Counted from the first letter of the stretch, positions 8,288-16,688 are shown. The stretch is 64,000 bases of DNA from Gammaproteobacteria bacterium (GCA_028821195.1 JAPPHB010000015.1:1-64000); one strand, 5' to 3'. Notes: generated by a model from the letters alone, not told the origin. Translations and numbers: made by a program.

Positions 8288-8936
8288 GGGGGGACGACGC
8301 GGTTCGCGGCAGCATCCCCATCACCCGGCCTCGGCGGTCCATCTCGAACTCACAGCAGGCGAGCAACCGTCGCTTCAGTTCCGCGCGTGCGCGCTGGACA
8401 CGCGATTTCATGCCCGAGACGCTGAGTCCGAGACGGCGCGCCGCCTCTGTCTGGCTGAGGCCCTGGAACGAGGTGAGGAGGAGGGCCTCCGCTTGTTTCG
8501 GCGACAGATCGAGGATGAACGGCATCAGGCACGCCTCGATTCGTCGCCGCTCCGCTTTCGACTCCTTCTCAGCCGCGGTCGGAGCCAGGGATGCGGCCGG
8601 AGCCGAGGATGCGGCTTCGGCATGGGCCTGTACCAGGGCCCGCGATTCGACGGCGCGTCGCCGGTAGTGATCCGTGATGGAATTGGCGGCGACCCGGTAG
8701 GCCCAGGCGAGCGGGTTGCGGGCCTGTTCCAGACGCTCCTTGTTCTCGAGCAGCCGCAGCAGGATGTCGCCGGTTACGTCGTCCGTCCAGGCGGGGTCGA
8801 CGCGGCTGGCGACGTAGCCACGCAGCCGAGTCTGGAACGCGGACCAGCGCGGTCGTTCGTCGCCATCGTCTGCCGCGCTCGGACCACGGCTCTTCTCGTC
8901 GGACGGGCCACCCGGGCCATCGCGGTCAGACGTCAC
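8244..8936 (-). CDS. SigZ-like ECF RNA polymerase sigma factor
   Basis: The 230-residue protein is a sigma-70 family member. Region 2 is visible as DDVTGDILLRLLENK...NPLAWAYRVAANSITDHYRRR, and region 4 as LLTSFQGLSQTEAARRLGLSVSGMKSRVQRARAELKRRL. The segment after region 4, LLACCEFEMDRRG, with a vicinal Cys pair, resembles SigZ-type sigma factors. I chose a GTG start at 8936 because it overlaps the stop of the upstream arsI-like gene by four bases (GTGA), implying translational coupling. The pairing suggests the sigma factor and the organoarsenical enzyme respond to the same stress, and the Cys pair could be a metalloid or thiol sensor (inference). The last 43 bp overlap the convergent propeller gene. 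Confidence 0.85.
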   Translation of the reverse strand: MTSDRDGPGGPSDEKSRGPSAADDGDERPRWSAFQTRLRGYVASRVDPAWTDDVTGDILLRLLENKERLEQARNPLAWAYRVAANSITDHYRRRAVESRALVQAHAEAASSAPAASLAPTAAEKESKAERRRIEACLMPFILDLSPKQAEALLLTSFQGLSQTEAARRLGLSVSGMKSRVQRARAELKRRLLACCEFEMDRRGRVMGMLPRTASSPPTASASAAPPAETA

Positions 8937-9433
8937 AGGATAACCGGCGCGGACGCCTTGGCCGAGCCGCCGCAGCATGCTCCCGTCTCGGCTTGGGCAG
9001 GAGCGGCAGCGGTGAGAACGGCGGTCTCGGTCACTTGCCCATCGCAGCAGGCTGGTGCCGCGCCTTCGGCTGGCGCATCGTCGGTGATCACGTACCACTC
9101 CCAGCGCAGTCCCTGGGGTTCGTCGGACCAGACCTTGGTCTGCTCGGCGTGACAGCAGACGGCCTGTTCCTCGGTCTCGGTGAGAATGTCGGCCGCTGCC
9201 AGTCGGGAACCCGCCTCCCGCACCCGAGCGGCGTCGAATACCTCTATGCCGAGGTGGTTGATGCGCTCCGACGCGCCGGGGTTCTCGAACAGGACCAGTT
9301 TCAGCGGCGGTTCATCGAGCGCGAAGTTCGCGTAGCCCGGGCGGCGCTTGTGGGGCAGGGCGCCGAAGAGCTTGCCGTAGTAGTCGACGGCTTCGTCGAT
9401 GTCGCGCACGTTGAGGGCGAGTTGGATTCTCAT
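8933..9433 (-). CDS. arsI: ArsI/CadI-type VOC protein (probable C-As lyase)
   Basis: The 166-residue vicinal-oxygen-chelate protein matches the ArsI/CadI family, whose ArsI members break the C-As bond of trivalent organoarsenicals using Fe(II) and O2. Key family residues are visible: Gln4 and His60 (NHLGIEV) and Glu112 (RWEWYV) as metal ligands, and the vicinal pair Cys93-Cys94 (AVCCHAE) that binds the arsenical. The RPGYANFA...PPLKLVL core also matches. The tail carries two more Cys pairs (PACCDG, GACCGG), common in metalloid-handling proteins. The ATG at 9433 follows an AGGGAGA ribosome site. It overlaps the sigma-factor gene downstream. CadI-type cadmium response is the alternative reading. 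Confidence 0.85.
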   Translation of the reverse strand: MRIQLALNVRDIDEAVDYYGKLFGALPHKRRPGYANFALDEPPLKLVLFENPGASERINHLGIEVFDAARVREAGSRLAAADILTETEEQAVCCHAEQTKVWSDEPQGLRWEWYVITDDAPAEGAAPACCDGQVTETAVLTAAAPAQAETGACCGGSAKASAPVIL

Positions 9434-9709
9434 GGTGCGTTCTCCCTGGGGGGTCGTGTCGGCCATGGTCTCACGCGGTTCCGCGCCATTCGCCGGTCGG
9501 CTTCTGACTGAATAGACGCACGGGTCGGCGAAAGGACGCAACCGGCCCGTCGACCCGTGGCGATCCGAGCCGCACGGCCTCCGAGGCGCCATTGCCAGTC
9601 GGGCGGCCGCCGCTCTCGGTGTACGGGCGGATTCATCCACCGACTGCTAGGCTTGATGCGCTCAGGACCGACTGAAACCGGACACATGCCCAGGAGGGGC
9701 GTCACCAGA

Positions 9710-11044
9710 ATGGCCCGAATCGCCCGCCGAGCGCGAATCTCCCCGCCGCGCGCCTGGAGCACTCTCGTTCTGTTGGCGGTGGCTGAACTCATGGGCATGT
9801 CGCTCTGGTTCACCGCCAGCGCGCTGTCGCCGGAGCTGACAGCGCAGTGGGGGCTGAGCGAGGCTCAGGCGGGGTGGCTGACCACGGTCGTGCAACTGGG
9901 GTTCGTCGCCGGGACGGCGGTCGCGGCATTCCTCAACCTTGCGGACATCTTTCCGGCAAGACGCTACTTCTGCGTCTCGGCACTTCTGGGAGCGGCTGTG
10001 AACGCGCTGGTGCTCGTCGCGCCGGGGTATGGGTCGGCGCTGGCTCTGCGCTTTTTTACGGGCTTCTTCCTGGCCGGCGTCTATCCGCCGGCGATGAAGA
10101 TGATAGCGACCTGGTTCCGTGACGCGCGCGGCTTCGCCATCGGCACGATCGTGGGGGCGCTGACGGTGGGGAAGGCCGTCCCGTACCTGCTGACGTCGGT
10201 CGAGGGAGGAGGCGCGGCGCTGGTGCTGGCGGGCGCGTCGCTGGCCTGCGCGGCGAGCGGACTTCTCGTCCTGACGACGTATCGGGACGGGCCCTACCGC
10301 TTCGAGCGCCGGCCCTTCTCGTGGCGGCTGGCGGGAACGGTCGTGCGGCACCGCGAGACCCGGCTCGCCATCGCGGGCTACCTGGGGCACATGTGGGAGC
10401 TCTACCCGATGTGGGCGATGATCGCGCTCTTCTTCGGCGACTACTTCGCCGGTGGTGGGGGCCTTGCCGCGGCTGGCGGGGGTTTCCCCGGCGCGGGCGA
10501 TCTCACCAGTACGGGCGCGGGCGATCTCACCAGCACGGACGCGGGCGATCTCACCGGCGCGGCCGCGGGCGCGGTCTCCGCCGCGGGGCTGGCGGGGGTG
10601 GCCGGGTTCGGCGCGATCGCCATCGGCGGGGTGGGGGCGGTGCTGGCGGGCACTTGGGCCGACCGTCTGGGCCGCGAGCGCGTGACCATCTGGTCGATGG
10701 CGGTGAGCGGGGCCTGCGCGGCCGTGATGGGCTGGCTGCTCGCCGCTCCGTTCTGGCTGGTCGCGGTGGTCGCGGGGGTGTGGGGGTTCGCCGTGGTCGC
10801 GGACAGTGCACAGTTCAGCGCGGTGGTCACCGAGGTGGCGCCGCGGCACGCGGTCGGCACGGCCCTGACTCTCCAGACCTCGCTCGGCTTCCTGCTCACC
10901 GCCGCCACGATCTGGATGACGGTCGAACTCGAGACCCGCTTCGGCTGGCGCGTCGCCTTCGGAGTCTTGGCGCTGGGACCGTGGGCGGGTATCGTGGCGA
11001 TGCGCCGGCTGCAACGGATGCGTGCTGGCTCGACGCGACGTTGA
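9710..11044 (+). CDS. MFS transporter
   Basis: The 444-residue membrane protein has the layout of a 12-helix major facilitator. The first half contains LMGMSLWFTASALSPEL, a helix 2-3 region with DIFPARR, and RFFTGFFLAGVYPPAMKM. The second half contains GTWADRLGRERVTIW, the DRxGRR-type loop that marks the domain repeat. The substrate is unknown. The gene diverges from the arsI-like gene, so a detoxification efflux role is possible but not shown. I chose the ATG at 9710 because AGGAGGGG lies about 10 nt upstream; an in-frame ATG at 9686 is an alternative. A 24-bp tandem repeat enlarges the loop near residues 262-285. Confidence 0.85.
   Translation: MARIARRARISPPRAWSTLVLLAVAELMGMSLWFTASALSPELTAQWGLSEAQAGWLTTVVQLGFVAGTAVAAFLNLADIFPARRYFCVSALLGAAVNALVLVAPGYGSALALRFFTGFFLAGVYPPAMKMIATWFRDARGFAIGTIVGALTVGKAVPYLLTSVEGGGAALVLAGASLACAASGLLVLTTYRDGPYRFERRPFSWRLAGTVVRHRETRLAIAGYLGHMWELYPMWAMIALFFGDYFAGGGGLAAAGGGFPGAGDLTSTGAGDLTSTDAGDLTGAAAGAVSAAGLAGVAGFGAIAIGGVGAVLAGTWADRLGRERVTIWSMAVSGACAAVMGWLLAAPFWLVAVVAGVWGFAVVADSAQFSAVVTEVAPRHAVGTALTLQTSLGFLLTAATIWMTVELETRFGWRVAFGVLALGPWAGIVAMRRLQRMRAGSTRR
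10493..10564 (+). repeat. In-frame 24-bp tandem repeat in the MFS gene
   Basis: Three consecutive 24-bp units (starting 10493, 10517, 10541) encode AGDLTSTG, AGDLTSTD and AGDLTGAA. They lie in a Gly/Ala-rich loop between membrane helices. The length is a multiple of three, so gain or loss of units would keep the frame. Confidence 0.85.
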
Positions 11045-11080
11045 ACGCGCCCGTCAGACACCTCGCCGCAGGAGAACCCC

Positions 11081-11509
11081 ATGAAGAACCCCCCGGAAGG
11101 CTGGCCGAGAATCACGCCCGCCGTCTTCTACGATGACGCCGCAGCCGCAATCGACTGGCTGACCAGCGTCTTCGGATTCACCGTTCGCGTCCGAGTCGAG
11201 AACGACGAGGGGCAGATCGTCCACTCGCAGCTTGCCATGAACGGCGGCCTCATCATGGTCGGGCAGGCGGGCCTGACGCCCGGTCGCACCTACCCTCGAT
11301 CTCCACAGGCCGCGGGCGGCGCCAACACGCAGGCGCTGTGCGTGTTTGTAGACGATGTCGACGTCCACTGCGAACATGCCCGCGAAGCCGGAGCCGCCAT
11401 AACGACCGAGCCGGCGACCCAGGACTACGGCGAGGGCTACTGGACGGAACGCACCTACGAAGCCCGTGACCCCGAGGGACACTACTGGTGGTTCCTGCAG
11501 CGCCTGTGA
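11081..11509 (+). CDS. VOC family protein (PhnB/glyoxalase-like)
   Basis: The 142-residue protein begins with ITPAVFYDDAAAAIDWLTSVFGF, the first beta-alpha unit of a PhnB-like vicinal-oxygen-chelate fold, and ends with YEARDPEGHYWWFLQRL, the matching final unit. Members bind a metal or small ligand in a dimeric barrel; function here is unknown. The start is clear: AGGAG precedes the ATG at 11081 by about 6 nt. It lies 36 bp after the MFS gene on the same strand and may be cotranscribed with it. It is not related closely to the ArsI-type VOC protein nearby and lacks that protein's Cys pair. Confidence 0.82.
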   Translation: MKNPPEGWPRITPAVFYDDAAAAIDWLTSVFGFTVRVRVENDEGQIVHSQLAMNGGLIMVGQAGLTPGRTYPRSPQAAGGANTQALCVFVDDVDVHCEHAREAGAAITTEPATQDYGEGYWTERTYEARDPEGHYWWFLQRL

Positions 11510-11538
11510 GGTTTCCTTTACGGACCTATAGCGCGTCC

Positions 11539-13182
11539 CTATAGCGTCTCCTCCACGGCCTCCCGCGCCGCGGCCTCGATCGCCCAGGGAACATCGGAGT
11601 CCCGATACCGACCGGCTCCGTTGGAGAACGGACTCGAGGCAACCGCCGGGAGGTTCGCTCGAGCGCCCGACCCGATCATCCCGGTAGCTTCCGGGGCGTC
11701 CGCCATCGCTCTCCCCTTGCGCGTGAAGAACAGCGCCAGCCCGGCGCGGTCCGTGCAAACCCTCACCCGCCCCTCGTGGACGGCCCTGTGATGGCGCCGG
11801 CAAAGGAGCAGAAGATTGCTCAGCCTGGTCTCGCCTCCGTCAGCCCAGTGCCTGACGTGATGCGCCTCGGTGAAGCGGCTGGCGCACCCCGGAAAGCGGC
11901 AGCCGCGGTCACGCTCTTCGAGCGCACGGCGGATATGGGGCGGAACCGTGCGCGTCTTTCGGCCCACGCTGAGCACCTGTCCTCCGGCGCGCGGCCCGCG
12001 GGTCGCCATGTCACTCACCGACGGTGCCTGCCCGTGCATCGGGTTGGCCGTGCCGCGCGTCATTCCAGCATTCCCCTGCACCGTTTCAGACTTGCCATGC
12101 ACCGTTTCAGGCTTGCCGCGCAGCGCTTCAGGCTTGCCGTGCACCATCTCGACGACCGCTGCATCGCACGCCATGCGCCTCGAAATTTCCGCGGCAACGC
12201 GCACGCCGTCGAGATCGGAGCGACCGGGCTCGCCCTCTTCGGCCAACGTCGCCGCTTCGGTATGGATCACGACCTGATACCGCTCCGCGCGCGTACCCGA
12301 TTCATCCGTGCCCTCTTCGGAGTCTTCGCCGAACCCCGCCGCCAGCGCCCGCTCGGCCATGAGCCCGGCGGCATCCGCCCAGCGCTGCTTTGGCGTGGGA
12401 GCCGCATCCCAAGCCCTTGCTCCCTCACGCGCTGAGGCCTCGGTGCCCATCCGACTCTCAGCGCGTCCGTCCTGCCGCCCTCCCTCCCCGACACGCTCCT
12501 CCCGCCGATAAAGCGCGTCCGCCGCAGCTTCGAGGGCCCGCCTCAGGACCGCTCCGACCTCCGGCTCGAGCCGGCCCCTGATGACATACATCCCGTCTCC
12601 GTCCACGAAGACCGAGAGAGCCCGGTTGCGGTGCCGCACCTGCTCGGCCGTCAATTCCCCCTCGCGCGACAGCTGTTTCCACATCCGCACCCTCTGTTCA
12701 AGCCTCGCCGCCGATGCCGTCCTCGCGAACTCGAGCAGCTTCGATTCGCTCTCCGGCGTTGCCACGCGCGTGATCGCGCGCACCTTGGCATACGATAGCC
12801 GGCCCCTTCTGAGCGCTTCCGCGGTACGAGGAAGGTCCTCCAACGCCCGCGCAGCTCGAACCCGCTCGCGCGCTGGCCCGATCTTGATGCCGGTCCGCCA
12901 GGCAAGCCACTCGGCACAGGACCCGAAGTCGTCCTTCCATCCTCCCCGGCGATCGAAGTCGGCGAGTAGCGCCATCATCCGTCCTTCAGCGGCATTGATG
13001 CTCGCCGCAAGATCCGCGATGCGCTCACCCAACTGATGGAGTTCATCGTGCTCATCGGATGGCGAAGCCCCGTCGGCGGGAGATGGCGAAGCCCCATCGG
13101 CGGAAGATGTGGAACTGCTTCCATCGACAATCACTTCGCGCTTCCACGGGTCGTTCTCGCGGGTCGTTGCGGGCATGATCAC
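11539..13182 (-). CDS. DUF222 / HNH endonuclease domain protein (13E12 type)
   Basis: The 547-residue protein has an N-terminal DUF222 helical domain (about residues 30-260, with WLAWRTGIKIGPARERVRAA) and a C-terminal HNH nuclease. The latter shows CRFPGCASRFTEAHHVRHW...LLCRRHHRAVHEG. This is the 13E12 family, often multicopy and suspected to be mobile or intron-like. A GTG at 13182 follows AAGGAG at about 7 nt and is preferred; an ATG two codons later (13176) is possible. Between the domains lies a repeat-rich linker (KPEALRGKPETVHGKSETV) from a 21-bp tandem repeat. The stop at 11539 is 29 bp from the convergent VOC gene. Confidence 0.85.
   Translation of the reverse strand: MIMPATTRENDPWKREVIVDGSSSTSSADGASPSPADGASPSDEHDELHQLGERIADLAASINAAEGRMMALLADFDRRGGWKDDFGSCAEWLAWRTGIKIGPARERVRAARALEDLPRTAEALRRGRLSYAKVRAITRVATPESESKLLEFARTASAARLEQRVRMWKQLSREGELTAEQVRHRNRALSVFVDGDGMYVIRGRLEPEVGAVLRRALEAAADALYRREERVGEGGRQDGRAESRMGTEASAREGARAWDAAPTPKQRWADAAGLMAERALAAGFGEDSEEGTDESGTRAERYQVVIHTEAATLAEEGEPGRSDLDGVRVAAEISRRMACDAAVVEMVHGKPEALRGKPETVHGKSETVQGNAGMTRGTANPMHGQAPSVSDMATRGPRAGGQVLSVGRKTRTVPPHIRRALEERDRGCRFPGCASRFTEAHHVRHWADGGETRLSNLLLLCRRHHRAVHEGRVRVCTDRAGLALFFTRKGRAMADAPEATGMIGSGARANLPAVASSPFSNGAGRYRDSDVPWAIEAAAREAVEETL
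12077..12151. repeat. 21-bp tandem repeat in the HNH gene linker
   Basis: Three 21-bp units (12077, 12098, 12119) and a 12-bp partial fourth lie in the linker between the DUF222 and HNH domains. On the minus strand they encode heptapeptides such as GKPETVH and GKSETVQ. The unit length keeps the reading frame. Confidence 0.8.
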
Positions 13183-13654
13183 GGGATTGCTCCTTGATTG
13201 GGGATACCCTCGTCACATGGATAAATATAACGGGAGCATATTCGACTCTCTCAGATGCCCTCAGAGAGCAAATGTCGACTCCCCGGATCATTTGCGGAGG
13301 AGATTGCGGCTCAGGCGCCTGCGGAGGCTTTTGTAGCGCGTCTGACGACTATCCCAGCGAGGATCTCGGATGGTGTCGACTCGTGGCTCCAGAATCCGTC
13401 AATGGTAAAATGGGACTATCAGATGTAAATTGGGGATATTCCCGCTTGTACTCCTTTCACGGGGAGGGATGGTCTTCAAGGAATCGCGAGCGGACCGTCT
13501 TCGAGACTGTGAACGGAACGTCTCTCCAAGGCGACAGTTGCGAACGGAGCGTCCCAGGGAGGCTGGAACCGAGGTTCGTGTTTCAAGCGAAGCTGTGAAC
13601 GGAGCGTCCTCGGTTCGACGCCGGTCACCGCACGGCACGATGTAGTCCCACGCC

Positions 13655-13707
13655 GACCGGACCACTCGGCTTGCGGTGGGGACGCCCGCCGGAAACCAGC
13701 AAGCTGA
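13655..13707. repeat. 53-bp imperfect direct repeat, copy 1
   Basis: This copy matches 13799-13851 at 45 of 53 positions. Both end in a segment containing GCCGGAAACC(A/G)GC, a small hairpin that is perfect in copy 2. The copies begin 144 bp apart in non-coding DNA, suggesting a dispersed intergenic repeat family. Confidence 0.8.
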
Positions 13708-13798
13708 TCGAGTGCCGAAAATCTCCGCGGAAACTTTTTTCGCGTCGCGACAGGCCGTCCCCGAGCCACCGCCCGTCGCCAACCGGCGTTCATCCACC

Positions 13799-13851
13799 GA
13801 GCGGACCACCGGGCTATCGATGGGGACGCCTGCCGGAAACCGGCAAGCTGA
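13799..13851. repeat. 53-bp imperfect direct repeat, copy 2
   Basis: This is the second copy of the repeat at 13655-13707. It contains the perfect dyad TGCCGG-AAA-CCGGCA. It lies 45 bp past the stop of the osmoprotectant transporter's last gene, so it could also act at the end of that transcript. Confidence 0.8.
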
Positions 13852-13895
13852 CGTCTGCCGTGAACTCCGACGCCCTTTCCGCGCCGCCCCCGTGC

Positions 13896-15647
13896 TCACT
13901 CCACCGCCACCCCTCCCGGCGCCACCCGCTTCTCCGCCAGGCCGAGGGCCCCGTCGACCAGGAGGGCGAGCGCGGCGGCCGGGATTGCGCCCGACAGGAT
14001 CATGCGCGTGTCGGAGAGGGCCAGCCCGGCCACGATGGGGTCGCCGAGTCCGCCGGCGCCGATGAACGCGGCGATGGTCGCGGTACCTACGTTGATCACG
14101 GCGGCGGTGCGGAGGCCCGCCATGATCACCGGGGCCGAGAGCGGAAGGCGCACGTGCCTGAGCAGTTGCGCGGGGGTCATGCCCAGCGCGCGCGCGGCAT
14201 CCACGGCTGCCGGGTTGGCGTCGCGCACGCCCGTGTAGGTGTTGCGCAGGATCGGGAAGAGGGAGTAGAGGAAGAGGGCGACTACCGCCGGCACGACCCC
14301 GATTCCGAGCGCCGGGATCATGAAGGCGAGCAGGGCGAGGCTGGGGATGGTCTGTACCAGGCCGATGGCGCGGATCACGCCTTCCGCCCCTCCCGCTACC
14401 CGCACGAGCATCAACCCGGCGGGAATGGCGAGCAGCGCGGCGGCCGCGAGGGAGATGATCACCAGCACGATGTGGCGGCGCGCATGGCCCAGGATGTCGG
14501 TGCGATTCTGCCACATGTAAGACGCGAAGCCGACGACCGGGCTCCGGGCGGACTCGGCGGCCATGGCTGCTTCCCGCGCCGACTCCCGCGCCCGGGCCGA
14601 CTCCGCCAAATCCGATTCCAGGGCTTCTTCGGTATCCGAGACCACGAGCCCCAGTTCCGCCAGGGCGTCACGGGCGATGTCGGCCACGGGGTCGCCGTCC
14701 GATTCCGCGCGTCGGTTCCACTCCCGCACGCGTTCGTCGTCGAGCAGGCCCGAGAGTTCGCTCAGCGCGGCGATCGCGTCGGGTCGCCGGCCCCAGAAAT
14801 CGCCGTTGACCAGCCCGGCGGCCTCGTAGGGCGGGAAGAAACCGCGGTCGTCCTCGAGCACCACCAGGTCGTAGCGCGCGATCAACCCATCCGTCGAGTA
14901 TCCGTCGATGACGTCGACCCCGGACTCGACCAGCGCCTCGTACTTGACCGCCTGCAGCAGCGGCAGGACCTCGACCGCCTCGAAGCCATAGGCGGCGCGC
15001 AGTCCCGGAAGCCCATCGGAGCGCCCGATGAAGTCCGGCGTGAAGCCCGCCCGGAGCCCGCCGGCCTCGCGCGCCAGATCGCTCAGCGTGGCGAGCCCCA
15101 ATTCCTCCGCGGTCTCGCGGCGCACGGCGATGGCATAGGTGTTCTCGAACCCGAGCGGCGCGAGCCAGCGCGCGTCCCATCGCTCGCGAAAGGTCCCCGC
15201 CACATGGCGATAGACGGCTTCGGCATCGGCCTGCATTTCCTCTCCGAGGATGGCCGCGAGGGCGGTGCCCGTGTACTCCGGATAGATGTCGATGGCGCCC
15301 TCGCGCAACGCTCCGAAGGCGATTTCGGTAGCCCCGAGTCCGAAGCGCCGGTCAACGGCAATGCCGCGGGCCTCCAGGAGCTGCGCGAAGATCTCGGCCA
15401 GGACGTAGGACTCGGCGAAGGGCTTGGAGGCGATGATGACGGGCGTGCCCTCGTCCTGGGAGGATTGGGCGGCCCGCGTCTGTAGCACGGGCTGGCTGAC
15501 GGGCGCCGCCTTGCTGGCACGTGCCGTGGGACTGCCGGCGAGTGCCGGGGGCTGGCGGGCGTATGATGCGGGACTCGGCCGCGTGGCCAGGGTTCCCCCG
15601 AGTAGCGCGACCGCGACCAACAGCAGCATCACGCGTCCCATGCTCAC
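13896..15647 (-). CDS. Fused osmoprotectant ABC transporter: binding protein plus permease
   Basis: The 583-residue protein joins two parts of an OpuB/OpuC-type (glycine betaine, choline or carnitine) importer. Residues about 70-340 form the substrate-binding domain (VIIASKPFAESYVLAEI, IDIYPEYTGTALAAIL, DVIDGYSTDG). Residues about 370-570 form the permease, with IGLVQTIPSLALLAFMIP and the EAA-type loop DAARALGMTPAQLLRHVRLP. An Ala/Glu/Ser-rich helix links them. Natural fusions of this kind are known in the family. The N-terminus has a signal-anchor-like segment. A GTG at 15647 overlaps the stop of the ATPase gene by four bases; the ATG at 15641 is also possible. The partner ATPase lies directly upstream. 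Confidence 0.88.
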   Translation of the reverse strand: MSMGRVMLLLVAVALLGGTLATRPSPASYARQPPALAGSPTARASKAAPVSQPVLQTRAAQSSQDEGTPVIIASKPFAESYVLAEIFAQLLEARGIAVDRRFGLGATEIAFGALREGAIDIYPEYTGTALAAILGEEMQADAEAVYRHVAGTFRERWDARWLAPLGFENTYAIAVRRETAEELGLATLSDLAREAGGLRAGFTPDFIGRSDGLPGLRAAYGFEAVEVLPLLQAVKYEALVESGVDVIDGYSTDGLIARYDLVVLEDDRGFFPPYEAAGLVNGDFWGRRPDAIAALSELSGLLDDERVREWNRRAESDGDPVADIARDALAELGLVVSDTEEALESDLAESARARESAREAAMAAESARSPVVGFASYMWQNRTDILGHARRHIVLVIISLAAAALLAIPAGLMLVRVAGGAEGVIRAIGLVQTIPSLALLAFMIPALGIGVVPAVVALFLYSLFPILRNTYTGVRDANPAAVDAARALGMTPAQLLRHVRLPLSAPVIMAGLRTAAVINVGTATIAAFIGAGGLGDPIVAGLALSDTRMILSGAIPAAALALLVDGALGLAEKRVAPGGVAVE

Positions 15648-16555
15648 CCGATCCCCGCCCGCTTGAGCAGCTCTTCCACGTACCCATGCGCCGGCGCGCT
15701 CAACAATTCCTCCGGACGCCCCACCTGCATGAGGGCGCCGCCCTTCATGACCGCGATCTCATCCGCCAGTTCCACGGCTTCGTGGAGGTCGTGGGTGACC
15801 AGGAGCGAGGTTACCCCCATCCCCGCGCGCAGGTTGTGGAAGCTCCGCCGCAGTTCGCTGCGCGTGATGGCGTCCAGGGCGCCGAAGGGCTCGTCCAGCA
15901 GGATGATCTCCGGGCTGCCCGCCAGCGCCCGCGCGATCGCCACCCGCTGGCGCTGGCCTCCCGAGAGGTCCCGGGGCCAGCGGTCTCCGAAGCGCGACGG
16001 GGGCAACCCCACCCGATCCAGCGCCGCTCGCGCCCGTTCCTCGGCATCCTCTTCCCCTCGCAGCCAGGGAACCAGCGCCACGTTGCGAAGCACCGACCAG
16101 TGCGGCAACAAGCCGCCCTCCTGCTGCACGTAGCCGATGCCCCGGCGCAGAGCCACCGGATCGAAGGACGCGACGGGTCGACCACCGACGTCCACGAAGC
16201 CCGCGTCCGGTCTGACCATTGCGTTGAAGCAGCGGAGCAGCGTCGTCTTCCCGGAACCGCTCTCACCCACAAGCGCGACGCACGATCCCTGCGCCACATC
16301 CAGCGAAACCCGATCGAGCGCGATCGTGGCGCCATAGCGTTTCACAACTTCGTGAGCGCGCAGGGCTGGCTCGTCAAGGTGCGTGGCCGGGTGGTCGAGG
16401 TGCGCAGACAGGTCGTCGAATTGCGCGGACGGTTCGCGCTCATTCGGAGCCGGCGAATCGAGCCCCGCGGTCACGCGCCGGCGCCCGCAGGATGAGGACT
16501 GCGTCCGGCGCCGGCTTGCATTCGCGTCCCGCAGCCGCACCTTATGGTTCGGCAC
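15644..16555 (-). CDS. Osmoprotectant ABC transporter ATP-binding protein
   Basis: The 303-residue ATPase energises the fused permease encoded just downstream. Walker A is GESGSGKTT, the Q-loop lies in YVQQEGGLLPHWSV, the signature is LSGGQRQRVAIARAL, and Walker B is IILLDEPFGALD, followed by the switch His in VTHD. The order and partner place it with OpuA/ProV-like ATPases. No C-terminal CBS pair is present; the protein ends soon after the ABC fold. The ATG at 16555 gives about 65 poorly conserved residues before the ABC domain (LRAHEVVKRYG), so the true start may be an internal GTG. Its stop overlaps the next gene's start, supporting one operon. Confidence 0.88.
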   Translation of the reverse strand: MPNHKVRLRDANASRRRTQSSSCGRRRVTAGLDSPAPNEREPSAQFDDLSAHLDHPATHLDEPALRAHEVVKRYGATIALDRVSLDVAQGSCVALVGESGSGKTTLLRCFNAMVRPDAGFVDVGGRPVASFDPVALRRGIGYVQQEGGLLPHWSVLRNVALVPWLRGEEDAEERARAALDRVGLPPSRFGDRWPRDLSGGQRQRVAIARALAGSPEIILLDEPFGALDAITRSELRRSFHNLRAGMGVTSLLVTHDLHEAVELADEIAVMKGGALMQVGRPEELLSAPAHGYVEELLKRAGIG

Positions 16556-16688
16556 TCTCCAGGACCATCTGGGCGTTGTCTCGACGACGGACGCAAGGAG
16601 TCGAATCCATCAAAGGGGTTGCATCCCATTCCGCGCATCCTCGCCGGCACGGGCGCTCCATGGTAGCCGGGAAGCAAGGTCCCGGACA

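Larger units (their letters stand above)
13183..13895. other. Gene-poor region with short repeats
   Basis: No gene is well supported in these 713 bp. The left part (13200-13260) is AT-rich and may hold the promoter of the HNH gene, with a TATATTT-like element on the minus strand. Four copies of a 13-bp word of the form GARCGGANCGTCY start at 13488, 13511, 13542 and 13597, with uneven spacing. Two 53-bp imperfect repeats follow (13655 and 13799). Open frames here are short and lack ribosome sites; one (13272-13598) is Cys/Gly-rich at its start but I do not accept it as a gene. Confidence 0.6.

Noticed and set aside
13272..13598. Cys/Gly-rich small plus-strand frame (ICGGDCGSGACGGFCS start)
   Set aside because: Tempting as a small modified peptide, but the rest runs through the short repeats, codon use is unlike neighbours, and no maturation gene is nearby.
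13488..13609. Four 13-bp repeats as a CRISPR array
   Set aside because: Repeats are too short and degenerate, spacing is uneven (23, 31 and 55 bp), and no cas gene is near.
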